Assembly (NCBI RefSeq): GCF_017810075.1
Contig: NZ_JADNYK010000005.1
Span: forward strand, 248,001 to 312,000
Direction of reading: 5' to 3'
DNA length: 64,000 nt
Origin: Pseudozobellia sp. WGM2
Lineage (GTDB): Bacteria; Bacteroidota; Bacteroidia; Flavobacteriales; Flavobacteriaceae
Part shown: positions 8,859-17,862 of the stretch, one piece after another
Position numbering within the stretch: position 1 is the first letter of the stretch
Layout of the letters: each line of letters begins with the position of its first letter
The notes under the pieces: model-generated
Told to the model about the DNA's origin: nothing
Database searches by the model: none
Seen by the model: only the letters and a program-made list of their open reading frames with translations
Position numbers and translations under genes: made by a program

Positions 8859-9551
8859 TTACCTTATAAGTCTCTTTTTCATGCGTATAAAACCTATAAT
8901 GAACAAAATATACATAATTAATATTAATGTTAAGTGAATTGGTCTGAGTAGTGGATTTTCAGAAAACCCGAAAATCCCGTTATAATACCGAATAATCTTT
9001 ATGGGAAGGTAGCATAAGTGGTAGAATAAAAGTCCTGAGCCCATCCAGAATAAAATGTTCATGGTTTTTAAGCCAACTTTTCTGTTACGCCAATCTTCAT
9101 ACAAATACTTAGCAGTAGTTATAATTAGAAAAATGGTACCGATGAAAAATGTTAGGTATTGATACTCTAGAAAAAAATCTTGAAAAAGCGGATTAATTAA
9201 TGCAATTGCTAAAAATAAATAACAGGCAATTTTAACCCACTTTCTAAACTTTCTATTTTCAATATAGTTTCTGAATAAATAGAGAAAATAAAGAAAGAAT
9301 ACAATGTTGTATATATTGTATATTACAAAGTAGGAGTCATTGTAAAGTGCATTGAAAGCCAAGCTAAACGTGTCATATTTGTAAATTAAATCACCCAATA
9401 GCTCATTGAAGAAAGTATATAATAATAGAATAGGGAAATATTTTAAAGAAGTGTCGAAATACTTTGTATACCTTACCATCGCTATCACTAAGGTGACCCC
9501 GTATATGGGAACAAAGGAATTCTCTAAAAACACATCTAGGTAAAGCTCCAT
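8859..9551 (-). CDS. Multi-pass membrane protein of unknown function (paralog 2)
   Basis: This 230-residue protein has six to seven predicted membrane helices. It shares its whole layout with its neighbour: the YTKYFDTSLKYFPILL region, a central YNIYNIVFFLYFLYLFRNYIE helix, INPLFQDFF, CYLPIKIIRYYN and a basic end. The pair arose by tandem duplication and has diverged considerably. No enzymatic motif is seen; it may be the membrane half of a signalling or scaffold unit, but no partner is adjacent. Confidence 0.7.
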   Translation of the reverse strand: MELYLDVFLENSFVPIYGVTLVIAMVRYTKYFDTSLKYFPILLLYTFFNELLGDLIYKYDTFSLAFNALYNDSYFVIYNIYNIVFFLYFLYLFRNYIENRKFRKWVKIACYLFLAIALINPLFQDFFLEYQYLTFFIGTIFLIITTAKYLYEDWRNRKVGLKTMNILFWMGSGLLFYHLCYLPIKIIRYYNGIFGFSENPLLRPIHLTLILIMYILFIIGFIRMKKRLIR

Positions 9552-9585
9552 TCATTGAAATCTTACGGAAATAGGGGAGAGCATT

Positions 9586-10326
9586 CTAAGATGGTGGGCG
9601 AAGCCCTCCTTCGTTACCATAAAGACTTTGTTGGTTTTGCGGTGGTGGCGGAGGTCCAGCGGGCTTTAAGAAGCTACCTGGTGCTAGCGAGGCCTTTGTT
9701 TTCTGCTTACCACCGGTTGATTCTCCGGTATCTTGAAGCTCTTCGGTTAATAGGTAAGCTTTTCTTTGGCCATCTTCAGAATCATCGGCCGTGTAAAATG
9801 CAAAATCTTTTTTTCCATTTGTGGTGGTCGGTACCATCATAACACTATTGCGTCTAGGCTCCTTAATTGGTTTGCCATCCTCAAACTTATCTTTATTAGG
9901 GTAATTCGTTAAATAAATACGCAAATTTGAAATTGAAACTTCGGCACCGTCCGCCTCTTGTTCAATGAATTTTATGTATGCTTTTAGTTTTTCATAATCA
10001 AATTCTACATAACGGGTCGGTACGAAATCACCGACCATAGTATCAGATTCAGATTCAGAATCTTGTGTTAGGTTTGGTTCATCGCTTCCCTCTTTTTTTA
10101 TTGTACGCTTGTTCAGTGAGTTTTCGTACTTTCTGATTAATTTTGCCCGTCTTTCGCTGTAGGTGTCATAAAATTCTTTACCATCCTTCAGGCTGACTAT
10201 AATACCTTCAGGTTCTTTAACTTTTTCCTTTGAGATGTCTTCTCTTTGCTCAGTGCAACTTAAAGTTAAAATGCAAAGCAGGCTTAAAGATAAAAAAGTG
10301 TAGATAAGTGGTTTTGAATTTTTCAT
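9586..10326 (-). CDS. Putative lipoprotein, unknown function
   Basis: This 246-residue protein has a lipoprotein signal peptide ending in LCILTLSC. The charged mature part includes an Asp/Glu/Ser stretch (about residues 80-95) and the segment VEFDYEKLKAYIKFIEQEA, followed by ISNLRIYLTNYPN. The C-terminus has a Pro run (AGPPPPPQNQQS) and ends in Pro-Ser. I do not recognise the family. Although it shares the strand of the upstream membrane pair, a 34-base gap separates it from them and it precedes them in transcription order. Confidence 0.7.
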   Translation of the reverse strand: MKNSKPLIYTFLSLSLLCILTLSCTEQREDISKEKVKEPEGIIVSLKDGKEFYDTYSERRAKLIRKYENSLNKRTIKKEGSDEPNLTQDSESESDTMVGDFVPTRYVEFDYEKLKAYIKFIEQEADGAEVSISNLRIYLTNYPNKDKFEDGKPIKEPRRNSVMMVPTTTNGKKDFAFYTADDSEDGQRKAYLLTEELQDTGESTGGKQKTKASLAPGSFLKPAGPPPPPQNQQSLYGNEGGLRPPS

Positions 10327-10492
10327 GTCATAAGTGATTTAGGTTCTACTTTTTTCAACACGCAAAATTCGGGGGTAATTTTTTGCTCTATAAAGATATT
10401 TGAAAATACTGATATTTCGCTTTTTTTAGAAAAAATTCATTTTTGATAGTTTGATTTATAGGATTATGCGAAAATTAGCTCTAAGAATTTAT

Positions 10493-10536
10493 CGCAAAAA
10501 AAATCCCGAAGTCTTAATCAATAGACTTCGGGATTC
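10493..10536 (-). terminator. Intrinsic terminator after rho
   Basis: A 13-bp stem (AATCCCGAAGTCT with its complement, 8-base loop) is followed on the minus strand by a run of eight T residues. It lies 22 bases past the rho stop codon. Confidence 0.85.
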
Positions 10537-10557
10537 TGTAATTATTAGTTTAGTTGC

Positions 10558-12192
10558 CTATTGATTCATCGTAAGCAAAAACTCTTCATTGTTTTTCGTT
10601 TGTTTAATCCGCTGTTCAATGAACTCCATCGCTTCGACAGGATTCATATCTGCAAGGTACTTACGAAGAATCCACATACGTTGAATGGTATTTTCATCCA
10701 ATAAAAGATCATCTCTACGTGTACTTGAAGAGGTAAGGTCGATAGCGGGAAATATTCTTCTGTTGGAAATCTTACGATCCAATTGAAGCTCCATATTACC
10801 TGTACCTTTGAATTCTTCAAAGATAACCTCGTCCATCTTAGAGCCGGTCTCGGTCAGGGCTGTAGCGATGATTGAAAGCGAACCGCCACCTTCTATGTTA
10901 CGAGCAGCACCGAAGAAACGTTTCGGTTTGTGTAATGCATTTGCATCTACACCACCACTCAATACCTTACCTGATGCAGGTTGAACCGTGTTGTAAGCTC
11001 GTGCCAAACGAGTGATCGAATCTAAAAGAATAACTACATCGTGACCACATTCAACCAATCTCTTCGCTTTTTCAAGTACGATATTGGCCACTCGAACGTG
11101 TTCCGTAGCTTCTTTATCAAAGGTTGAAGCTACCACTTCACCTCGAACGTTACGTTGCATGTCGGTAACCTCTTCAGGTCGCTCATCGATCAATAAGATA
11201 ATCTGGTATACTTCTGGGTGATTGGCTGCAATTGCGTTCGCAACAGCCTTTAAAAGCATGGTTTTACCAGTTTTAGGTTGCGATACGATCATTCCTCTTT
11301 GACCTTTACCAATAGGGGAGAACAAGTCGATAATTCGCGTTGAAATGTTACTTTGTTTATCGGCAAGATTAAACTTTTCTTGAGGAAAAAGTGGAGTCAA
11401 ATGCTCAAACGACACACGGTCGCGCACTACTTGAGGGTCGATCCCGTTGATTTTGTTCACCTTGATCAATGGAAAATATTTTTCACCTTCTTTTGGTGGC
11501 CGAACGTTGCCAAGCACGGTATCGCCGGTTTTTAGACCGAACAATCTAATTTGTGACTGAGAAACATAGATGTCATCAGGTGAAGAAAGATAATTATAAT
11601 CAGAGGAACGAAGAAAGCCGTAACCATCTTGCATGATGTCAAGAACACCTTCACTTTCTATGATACTATCGAATTCGTATTCTGGCTCTTTATACCTGTT
11701 TTTAAGATCTTTGTCAAAATTACTCTTGTCGTGAGTATTTTTTTGATGTCTGTGATTCTTATTATTCTGATTCTTATGCCCTTGGTTGTTCTTTTGATCT
11801 TTCTTGGCAGGGCTAGAATTGTTATTATTGTTGTTTTGGGCTCTAGGTCTGGGTTTTTTAGGCTCAATTTCCTTTTTTTCCGGCTCAGATTGTGTTGGGG
11901 CAGTGGCGGTGCTATCGGAAGGTGTTGAAGTTTCTGCTTTTTTATTCGCTGGCGTAGTTCTTTTTCGAGGTGCTCTTGGCTTCGGTTTTGGCTTTTCTTC
12001 CGTTTTGGTGGCAGCTACATCTTTAGTAGCGGCTACTTCGGCAACCACCTTAGGGTTTGAAGCTTGTACATCAAGAATCTGGTATACCAAGTCCAATTTT
12101 TTAAGGGTCTTAAATTTGGGTACATTAAGTCCTTTGGCAATTTCCTGAAGTTCAGGCAGCTTTTTTGCTTTTAAATCTGAAATCTCAAACAT
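10558..12192 (-). CDS. rho: Transcription termination factor Rho with disordered N-terminal insert
   Basis: Rho is a hexameric RNA helicase that ends transcription. The 544-residue protein has a Rho_N-like helical start (about 1-45) and a long insert at about 55-165 rich in Lys, Pro, Thr, Asn, Gln and His. The RNA-binding cold-shock-like domain follows from about 175 ([15 protein letters not shown]). The RecA-type motor has Walker A QPKTGKT at 304-310 and Walker [17 protein letters not shown]. The E. coli protein is about 419 residues, so the insert accounts for the extra length. It is a single gene with its own terminator. Confidence 0.97.
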   Translation of the reverse strand: MFEISDLKAKKLPELQEIAKGLNVPKFKTLKKLDLVYQILDVQASNPKVVAEVAATKDVAATKTEEKPKPKPRAPRKRTTPANKKAETSTPSDSTATAPTQSEPEKKEIEPKKPRPRAQNNNNNNSSPAKKDQKNNQGHKNQNNKNHRHQKNTHDKSNFDKDLKNRYKEPEYEFDSIIESEGVLDIMQDGYGFLRSSDYNYLSSPDDIYVSQSQIRLFGLKTGDTVLGNVRPPKEGEKYFPLIKVNKINGIDPQVVRDRVSFEHLTPLFPQEKFNLADKQSNISTRIIDLFSPIGKGQRGMIVSQPKTGKTMLLKAVANAIAANHPEVYQIILLIDERPEEVTDMQRNVRGEVVASTFDKEATEHVRVANIVLEKAKRLVECGHDVVILLDSITRLARAYNTVQPASGKVLSGGVDANALHKPKRFFGAARNIEGGGSLSIIATALTETGSKMDEVIFEEFKGTGNMELQLDRKISNRRIFPAIDLTSSSTRRDDLLLDENTIQRMWILRKYLADMNPVEAMEFIEQRIKQTKNNEEFLLTMNQ

Positions 12193-12354
12193 TAAATATG
12201 GTATAAATTATAAGTCTTCGTAAATTGTAAGAAGTGTATCGTTATGTGAGTATTACTCGGAACAGATGTTCCTTAAGGTAAGTGTTATAACTAATAACGA
12301 AGCAATATTACAAATTATTTTCAATACATCATCGCTTTTTTGTAAAAAGACCCT

Positions 12355-12362
12355 TATTTTTG
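12355..12362 (+). promoter_or_regulatory. -7 box of the DUF4293 gene
   Basis: TATTTTTG matches TAnnTTTG and lies 23 bases before the chosen ATG at 12386. No clear -33 element at the usual spacing was found. Confidence 0.45.
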
Positions 12363-12385
12363 CGCCTGATTATGGCGTTTTTACG

Positions 12386-12796
12386 ATGATTCAAAGAATA
12401 CAGACCATTTATTTGTTATTTGTAGTACTAATTTCAGGCCTTTTGCCGTTTTGGGTGAACCTATGGTCAGATGCAAATGGAGCTGAGGTTTATGCTTCGA
12501 ACGAAATATTGATTTCTGTAGCATTTTATGGTTCTGCGGTACTGGCTTTAATTGGCATATTATTATTTAAAAAGAGAAAAAATCAATTCGTTATAAACAG
12601 GTTGAACCTGTTGTTAAACCTTTTTTTACTAGGATTTTTCGTTTATCGATCGCTAAATTTATCTGGAGATACTTCGGTTTCTGAGAAGGGTATTGGGATG
12701 CTGATTCCTGTAATTTCTATCGTTTTTCTGGTCCTGGCCAACAGGGCTATCAAGAAGGATGAGGATCTTGTAAAATCTGTTGATCGTTTGCGTTAA
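12386..12796 (+). CDS. DUF4293 family membrane protein
   Basis: This is a four-helix integral membrane protein of 136 residues. The start at 12386 is preferred over one 120 bases upstream because the family begins with MIQRIQTIYLLF and because a promoter-like box lies between the two. Helices fall near residues 5-25, 45-62, 72-90 and 100-120, with a basic loop (KKRKNQFVINRLN). Function is unknown. It is divergent from rho and followed by a terminator. Confidence 0.8.
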   Translation: MIQRIQTIYLLFVVLISGLLPFWVNLWSDANGAEVYASNEILISVAFYGSAVLALIGILLFKKRKNQFVINRLNLLLNLFLLGFFVYRSLNLSGDTSVSEKGIGMLIPVISIVFLVLANRAIKKDEDLVKSVDRLR

Positions 12797-12825
12797 ACCT
12801 AACATCTTAGTAGTATTAGTGCGTT

Positions 12826-12852
12826 AAACCCGGGGTAGTGCCCGGGTTTTTT
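12826..12852 (+). terminator. Intrinsic terminator after the DUF4293 gene
   Basis: AAACCCGGG pairs with CCCGGGTTT around a 6-base loop and is followed by a T-run ending at 12852. Confidence 0.85.
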
Positions 12853-12976
12853 ATATTACTTTTTTACTTAAACCCTTCCTTTTTAATTCTATTGGCGGTA
12901 ATGTTGATTCAAACCCTATAAGGGTTCGTTTGACATCGTCTTTTGATTTACTTTTATAAATCAAGAAATGTGAGCT

Positions 12977-13795
12977 ATGCAAAAACCGAACAGAAGATTG
13001 GAAAATCAAACTTGCATCATAACTGGTTCAAGTTCGGGAATAGGTAAGGCGGTCGCCCAAGCTATGGGTATGGAAGGTGCCAATATTGTAGTGAACTACC
13101 ACAGTGGTAAAGAACAGGCTGAAGAGGTTGCGGACTTTATTACAAAAAATTCTAAATGTGGTAATGCCATTACCTTCAAATGTGATGTAAGCAAAGAAAA
13201 AGAGGTGCAAGATATGTTTGCCAAAACTATTTCTCACTTTGGTACAGTCGATGTTTGTGTCGCCAATGCAGGTATTCAAATCGACCATGCTTTGCACGAG
13301 ATGTCATTAGAAGCTTGGCAAAAAGTTATAGATGTAAATCTTACGGGCCAATTTCTGTGTGCGAGAGAGTCTATACGTGAATTTTTGAGGCGTGGTATGC
13401 GACCAGAAGTTTCTAAATCTCTAGGAAAGATTATTCATATGAGTTCAGTTCATGAAGTTATTCCGTGGGCAGGGCATGCCAATTATGCAGCAAGTAAAGG
13501 AGCGTTGGTAATGTTGATGCAGAGTATTTGCCAAGAATACGGACCTAAAAAAATAAGATGTAATAGTATTGGCCCGGGCGCTGTTAAAACAGAAATAAAC
13601 AAAGATGTTTGGAGTACTGAGGAAGGGCGTGAAGGAATGCTTAATTTAATACCCTATAAGAGAATAGGTGTGCCTGAAGATGTTGGCAGTGTTGCCTGTT
13701 GGCTAGCTTCCGATGAGTCTGAATATATCAACGGAACTACTATTTTTGTTGATGGGGGTATGACATGCTACCCAGGTTTTACAACAAATGGATAA
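12977..13795 (+). CDS. SDR family oxidoreductase (glucose 1-dehydrogenase-like)
   Basis: This is a classical short-chain dehydrogenase of 272 residues. The nucleotide-binding motif TGSSSGIGKA is near residue 15 and NAG is in VANAGIQ. The catalytic Ser is in HMSSVHE, with the YAASK motif downstream. The C-terminal FVDGGM is typical of glucose 1-dehydrogenase and 3-oxoacyl-reductase-like members. The likely reaction is NAD(P)-dependent oxidation of a sugar or alcohol; the substrate cannot be read from sequence. A 43-residue membrane peptide gene follows 19 bases downstream. Confidence 0.9.
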   Translation: MQKPNRRLENQTCIITGSSSGIGKAVAQAMGMEGANIVVNYHSGKEQAEEVADFITKNSKCGNAITFKCDVSKEKEVQDMFAKTISHFGTVDVCVANAGIQIDHALHEMSLEAWQKVIDVNLTGQFLCARESIREFLRRGMRPEVSKSLGKIIHMSSVHEVIPWAGHANYAASKGALVMLMQSICQEYGPKKIRCNSIGPGAVKTEINKDVWSTEEGREGMLNLIPYKRIGVPEDVGSVACWLASDESEYINGTTIFVDGGMTCYPGFTTNG

Positions 13796-13814
13796 TTAGA
13801 AAAATAAATTGAAT

Positions 13815-13946
13815 ATGAAGAATATTTTAAAGGCTATTTTAGCTGGTTGGGGTGCAAAAAAAATCGGTGGCGGAAAATGCGGCTGTATAGGGTTTGTTGT
13901 TGTGTTTATAATACTTTACTGGATATTAGGTTATGTAATCAATTAA
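13815..13946 (+). CDS. Small membrane protein, 43 residues
   Basis: This short frame runs from ATG 13815 to TAA 13946. The product starts MKNILKAILAGWGAKKIGGG, continues with KCGCIG, and ends in one hydrophobic helix (FVVVFIILYWILGYVIN). A Gly/Lys-rich linker precedes the membrane segment. It sits between the dehydrogenase stop and the convergent phosphoesterase gene with good coding character. I recall similar short flavobacterial proteins, but the function is unknown. Confidence 0.6.
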   Translation: MKNILKAILAGWGAKKIGGGKCGCIGFVVVFIILYWILGYVIN

Positions 13947-13955
13947 AAAATTGGT

Positions 13956-14450
13956 CTAGCGCTTACCAAGTTCTATAACTTCTAAATCTTTAATGTTCTC
14001 ACCATCAATGGCGAAACGTAGCATAGTTCTAACTTGGTGAAAACCGTGTTTACCACATGCCCCGGGGTTCATGTGTAGTACGTTATTTTTTTTGTCCATC
14101 ATTACTTTAAGAATGTGTGAGTGGCCACATATAAATAGTTTGGGAGGATTTTCCTCAACCATTTTTCTCGTACGAGGATTATATTTCGGAGGATAGCCGC
14201 CGATATGGGTCATTAATACTTCCACACCCTCACAGAAAAATCGATCGTTCAGCGGAAATTCTTTCTGAATTACATGGTCATCGATGTTACCATAGACCGC
14301 GCGTACGGTTTTAAGGCTTTTTAGGGTGTCCGTTACCAGAAGATTCCCAATATCTCCGGCATGCCATACTTCATCCGCTTGACGGGCATATTTTAAAATG
14401 GCGTCATCTATATGGGAGTGGGTATCAGAAAGTAGTAGTATTTTTTTCAA
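13956..14450 (-). CDS. YfcE/MJ0936-type metallophosphoesterase
   Basis: This 164-residue protein has the calcineurin-like metal ligands in order: DTH (LLSDTHSHID) near the N-terminus, GD in WHAGDIGN, GNID in VYGNIDDH, THIGGYP and GHSH (ICGHSHIL), with NPG near the end. Such enzymes hydrolyse phosphodiesters with a di-metal centre; the cellular substrate is unknown. It converges with the small membrane protein gene and is divergent from truA. Confidence 0.9.
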   Translation of the reverse strand: MKKILLLSDTHSHIDDAILKYARQADEVWHAGDIGNLLVTDTLKSLKTVRAVYGNIDDHVIQKEFPLNDRFFCEGVEVLMTHIGGYPPKYNPRTRKMVEENPPKLFICGHSHILKVMMDKKNNVLHMNPGACGKHGFHQVRTMLRFAIDGENIKDLEVIELGKR

Positions 14451-14545
14451 GTGCTGTTTAGTCTGTTACGAGTGTAGTGAACGAAGCAAATGAATTCGAA
14501 CTCATAACTATGCTTTATCTTTAGGGTCAAAAATAACTTTTTTCA

Positions 14546-15298
14546 TTGAGATATTTCGTTGAGTTTTCATACTTCGGCAAGAACTACCATGGGTGGCAGC
14601 GCCAACCGAATGCCATAAGTGTTCAGCAGGTGCTAGAAGAAACTATTTCGACTTTTTTGCGACGGCCGACAAGCTTGGTCGGTGCAGGAAGAACAGATAC
14701 CGGCGTTCATGCCAAACAAATGTTCGCCCATTTTGAAAGTGATGAAATAGAAAATATTCAAAATGTAATTTACCGTCTGAACGCCTTTCTTCCCGAAGAT
14801 ATCGCAGTACATAAAATTTTTAAAGTTGATGGGGATGCACATGCACGATTTGATGCAACCGAGCGCATTTATGAATATTGGCTGGTTCGAGACAAAAACC
14901 CGTTTTATTTCGATTTTGCACATTATATAAAGCAACCGCTGAGTATTGAAAAGATGAACGAGGCGGCTTTACTTTTGATGCAGTATAATGACTTCGAGTG
15001 TTTTTCAAAATCGAATACTGATGTCAAAACGTATTTGTGTGATATTAAAAAAGCAGTTTGGACTATTGAAGGTGAAAAATTGATTTTCACAATTACCGCA
15101 GACCGATTTTTAAGAAATATGGTGCGCGCCGTGGTCGGTACGCTTTTAGATGTTGGCATGGGCAAATCGGAGGTGGCCTATGTTAAAACGGTCATAAATA
15201 GCAAAGACCGAAGTATGGCGGGCCCATCGGTACCCGCAAAAGGTTTATATTTGACCTCTGTTCTATACCCTGAAAAGATTACCAAAAAACATGGATAA
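14546..15298 (+). CDS. truA: tRNA pseudouridine synthase A
   Basis: TruA converts uridines 38-40 of tRNA anticodon arms to pseudouridine. The 250-residue protein begins at a TTG codon (MRYFVEFSYFGKNYHGWQ), which fits the family start; no ATG in frame lies upstream. The catalytic Asp is in GAGRTDTGVHA. Family segments RFLRNMVRAVVGTLLDVG and GPSVPAKGLYL are present. Its last bases overlap the start of the ABC exporter by 8 bp, so the two are translationally linked. Confidence 0.95.
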   Translation: MRYFVEFSYFGKNYHGWQRQPNAISVQQVLEETISTFLRRPTSLVGAGRTDTGVHAKQMFAHFESDEIENIQNVIYRLNAFLPEDIAVHKIFKVDGDAHARFDATERIYEYWLVRDKNPFYFDFAHYIKQPLSIEKMNEAALLLMQYNDFECFSKSNTDVKTYLCDIKKAVWTIEGEKLIFTITADRFLRNMVRAVVGTLLDVGMGKSEVAYVKTVINSKDRSMAGPSVPAKGLYLTSVLYPEKITKKHG

Positions 15299-17057
15299 AG
15301 ATTCTGGAAAAGCTTTTGATATTCGACTTTTCAGACGTTTACTTGCCCATACGCGTCCATACAGATTAACATTCTATGGTGTTGCTGTGGCGGCAATTCT
15401 ACTGTCGGTTTTTGCTGCGATAAGCCCCCTAATCGTACAGAAAATTGTTGATGAGGCCATTGTGGTGCCCGATGGCGAAAAATTGTTGAATCTTTCAGTT
15501 GTAATGCTTATTATTTTGTTGGCTCAGGTAATAAGTCAGCTACTATTTAATTATTATGCCAACTGGTTGGGTGAATCTGTAATCAAAGATGTTCGCATTA
15601 ACCTCTTTAAGCACATGCTTGGCTTTCGTATGAAATATTTCGACAACTCATCGCTAGGTGTGTTGGTGACCCGGGCCGTGGCCGATATGCAGCGTATTGG
15701 GGAGATTTTTAGTCAGGGTTTTTTCGTGATAGTAGCCGATTTACTTAAAATGTTTGCGGCAGCGGCCATGATGCTATATTTGAACTGGAGGCTTGCTTTA
15801 ATCGTTTTCGCTATACTCCCGCTTATTCTCTACGCGACCCGCTTGTTTCAAAAAGCGATGAAAGTGGCTTTTATAGATGTTCGGGCAGAGGTTTCGAATT
15901 TAAACTCATTCGTACAAGAACGAATTACGGGCATGAAAATCGTTCAGCTCTTTACTCGTGAAAAAATTGAGAGCGAGAATTTTAGGGAAATTAATGAGAA
16001 GCATCAAAACGCTTGGCTTAAAACGGTTTGGTACAACTCTATTTTCTTTCCCATTGCAGAAATTGTCTCGTCAGTAGCCATTGGTCTTGTGGTATGGTAT
16101 GGTGGGCTACAAAATGTGGCCAATATAAGTGTTGATATAGCAGGTACCATTTTTGCCTTTATCATGTATATTGAAATTCTATTTCGGCCGTTGAGGCAGA
16201 TTGCGGATAAGTTCAATACGCTGCAAATGGGAATGGTCGCAGCCAATAGGGTTTTTAAAATTTTGGATACGAGAAGCAATATTCAAGATGTAGGCTCTGT
16301 GGAGAAAGAAAATGTTCGCGGCGACCTTACATTCTCTGATGTACGATTCGGGTATCTTGAAGAGGAGGAAGTTCTACATGGTATTTCATTTGAGGTTAAA
16401 GCAGGGGAGACGGTGGCTATAGTAGGTGCCACGGGAGCCGGAAAATCTACGATTATCAATCTTTTGAACCGTTTCTATGAGATTAACTCCGGTAATATTT
16501 TGGTCGATGGTGTCGATATCAAAGACTTTAAACTGGCATCTTTGCGCTCACATATTGCCGTGGTATTACAAGATGTTTTCCTGTTCGCCGATACCATTGA
16601 AAATAATATTTCATTGAAAAACCCCTCCGTTACTTTAGCGCATATTAAAGAAGCCGCCAAAGAAATCGGAGTAGATGAGTTTATATCGAGCCTACCTCGA
16701 GGATATCAATATAATGTCAAAGAAAGGGGTACAATGCTTTCGAGCGGTCAGCGTCAGTTAGTGGCATTTTTGAGGGCTTATGTGAGCGACCCAAGTATTT
16801 TGGTGTTAGATGAGGCTACGTCTTCTGTAGATACCTATAGCGAACAATTAATACAGCGGGCTACTGAAAAGATTACCGAAGGCCGTACCTCGATTATAAT
16901 CGCGCATCGCTTGGCGACCATTAAACAAGCCGATAAGATTATCGTTATGGATGCCGGTAAGATTATTGAAACCGGTACCCATAAGCAACTGTTAAAGCGT
17001 AGTGGCTATTACAGTAAGTTGTACGAAGCTCAATTTATGGAAGAGGAAGTTGCTTAG
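15291..17057 (+). CDS. ABC exporter, fused membrane and ATPase domains (MsbA-like)
   Basis: This 588-residue half-transporter has a six-helix membrane domain (about 1-320) followed by a nucleotide-binding domain. Walker A is GATGAGKST, the Q-loop is VLQDVFLF, the signature is LSSGQRQ, Walker B is ILVLDEATSSVD, and the switch His is in IIIAHRLAT. It would act as a homodimer in the inner membrane, exporting lipids or drugs; the substrate is not determined. It overlaps truA by 8 bp and meets the end of cdaA with a 4-bp convergent overlap. Confidence 0.92.
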   Translation: MDKDSGKAFDIRLFRRLLAHTRPYRLTFYGVAVAAILLSVFAAISPLIVQKIVDEAIVVPDGEKLLNLSVVMLIILLAQVISQLLFNYYANWLGESVIKDVRINLFKHMLGFRMKYFDNSSLGVLVTRAVADMQRIGEIFSQGFFVIVADLLKMFAAAAMMLYLNWRLALIVFAILPLILYATRLFQKAMKVAFIDVRAEVSNLNSFVQERITGMKIVQLFTREKIESENFREINEKHQNAWLKTVWYNSIFFPIAEIVSSVAIGLVVWYGGLQNVANISVDIAGTIFAFIMYIEILFRPLRQIADKFNTLQMGMVAANRVFKILDTRSNIQDVGSVEKENVRGDLTFSDVRFGYLEEEEVLHGISFEVKAGETVAIVGATGAGKSTIINLLNRFYEINSGNILVDGVDIKDFKLASLRSHIAVVLQDVFLFADTIENNISLKNPSVTLAHIKEAAKEIGVDEFISSLPRGYQYNVKERGTMLSSGQRQLVAFLRAYVSDPSILVLDEATSSVDTYSEQLIQRATEKITEGRTSIIIAHRLATIKQADKIIVMDAGKIIETGTHKQLLKRSGYYSKLYEAQFMEEEVA

Positions 17058-17842
17058 TCAATAAGATCTTCTTTAACTATTTCGGTCAATTCATCCAAGT
17101 CTTTATAATCGGTGAACTCTCCATTCTTAATGTAAGATATATTACCGGTCTCTTCGCTGACTACCAACGCCAAAGCATCGGTTTTTTCAGAAATACCAAC
17201 TGCGGCCCTGTGGCGCAGGCCAAAGCGTAAAGGAATATTTCTTTTATTGGTAACAGGTAAAATCACCCTTGTAGCGACCACAAAATTATCTTCTATCACG
17301 GCCGCCCCATCGTGTAAGGGACTGTTCTTATAAAAAATACTCTCAATAATGGGTTTGTTTACTTCTGCATACATTTTATCACCTGACGATTTGATAAAGT
17401 CGAGAGAGTTATTTCGTTCGATAACAATGATCGCCCCTGTTTTTGTAGAACTCATTTTTCTACATGCGGAAATAATAGCTTCGACATCTGTGCTAGAGCT
17501 GAGTCCATCTTCACGTAAAAATCGAAAATGTTTGAGAAATCTTCTTTTGTTCGAAAAATTGGTGGAGCCGATCATCAGAAGAAATTTTCGAATTTCTTGT
17601 TGAAATACAATGATCAAGGCGATAAGGCCTACTTGCATAAAAGCGCCTACCAAGCTGCTGATCATTTCCATATCGAGAAGCTCGGTCAACTTCCAGAACC
17701 CCCAGACGATAACTATACCGATAAAAATGTTGATGGCCGCAGAACCACGAACAAGTTTATAGACATAATACAGTAGAATAGCTACAAGTAAGATATCAAG
17801 TAAATCGGTAACATTAAATTCCAGAAAATCAAGAAAATCCAA
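17054..17842 (-). CDS. cdaA: Diadenylate cyclase CdaA
   Basis: CdaA makes cyclic di-AMP from two ATP at the inner membrane. The 262-residue protein has three N-terminal membrane helices (about 10-90), then the DAC domain with the catalytic motifs LHDGAAVI and LRHRAAVG, the latter near residue 205. The family length (about 260-275) matches. It follows folP by 20 bases, a pairing I recall from other Bacteroidota. The Firmicutes partners CdaR and GlmM are not adjacent. Confidence 0.92.
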   Translation of the reverse strand: MDFLDFLEFNVTDLLDILLVAILLYYVYKLVRGSAAINIFIGIVIVWGFWKLTELLDMEMISSLVGAFMQVGLIALIIVFQQEIRKFLLMIGSTNFSNKRRFLKHFRFLREDGLSSSTDVEAIISACRKMSSTKTGAIIVIERNNSLDFIKSSGDKMYAEVNKPIIESIFYKNSPLHDGAAVIEDNFVVATRVILPVTNKRNIPLRFGLRHRAAVGISEKTDALALVVSEETGNISYIKNGEFTDYKDLDELTEIVKEDLID

Positions 17843-17862
17843 TGGGAGGTGTTTTTGTAAAT

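Noticed and set aside
9555-9842. Plus-strand 95-codon frame
   Set aside because: It is antisense to the lipoprotein gene, lacks any family motif, and the minus-strand frame has the signal peptide and the better composition.
11804-12148. Plus-strand frame opposite the N-terminal insert of rho
   Set aside because: It is the complement of a low-complexity Lys/Pro/Asn region, which produces a hydrophobic-looking Gly/Leu/Val frame with no independent support.
13028-13297. Minus-strand frame inside the dehydrogenase gene
   Set aside because: It is antisense to a well-supported SDR with all catalytic motifs and has no domain of its own.
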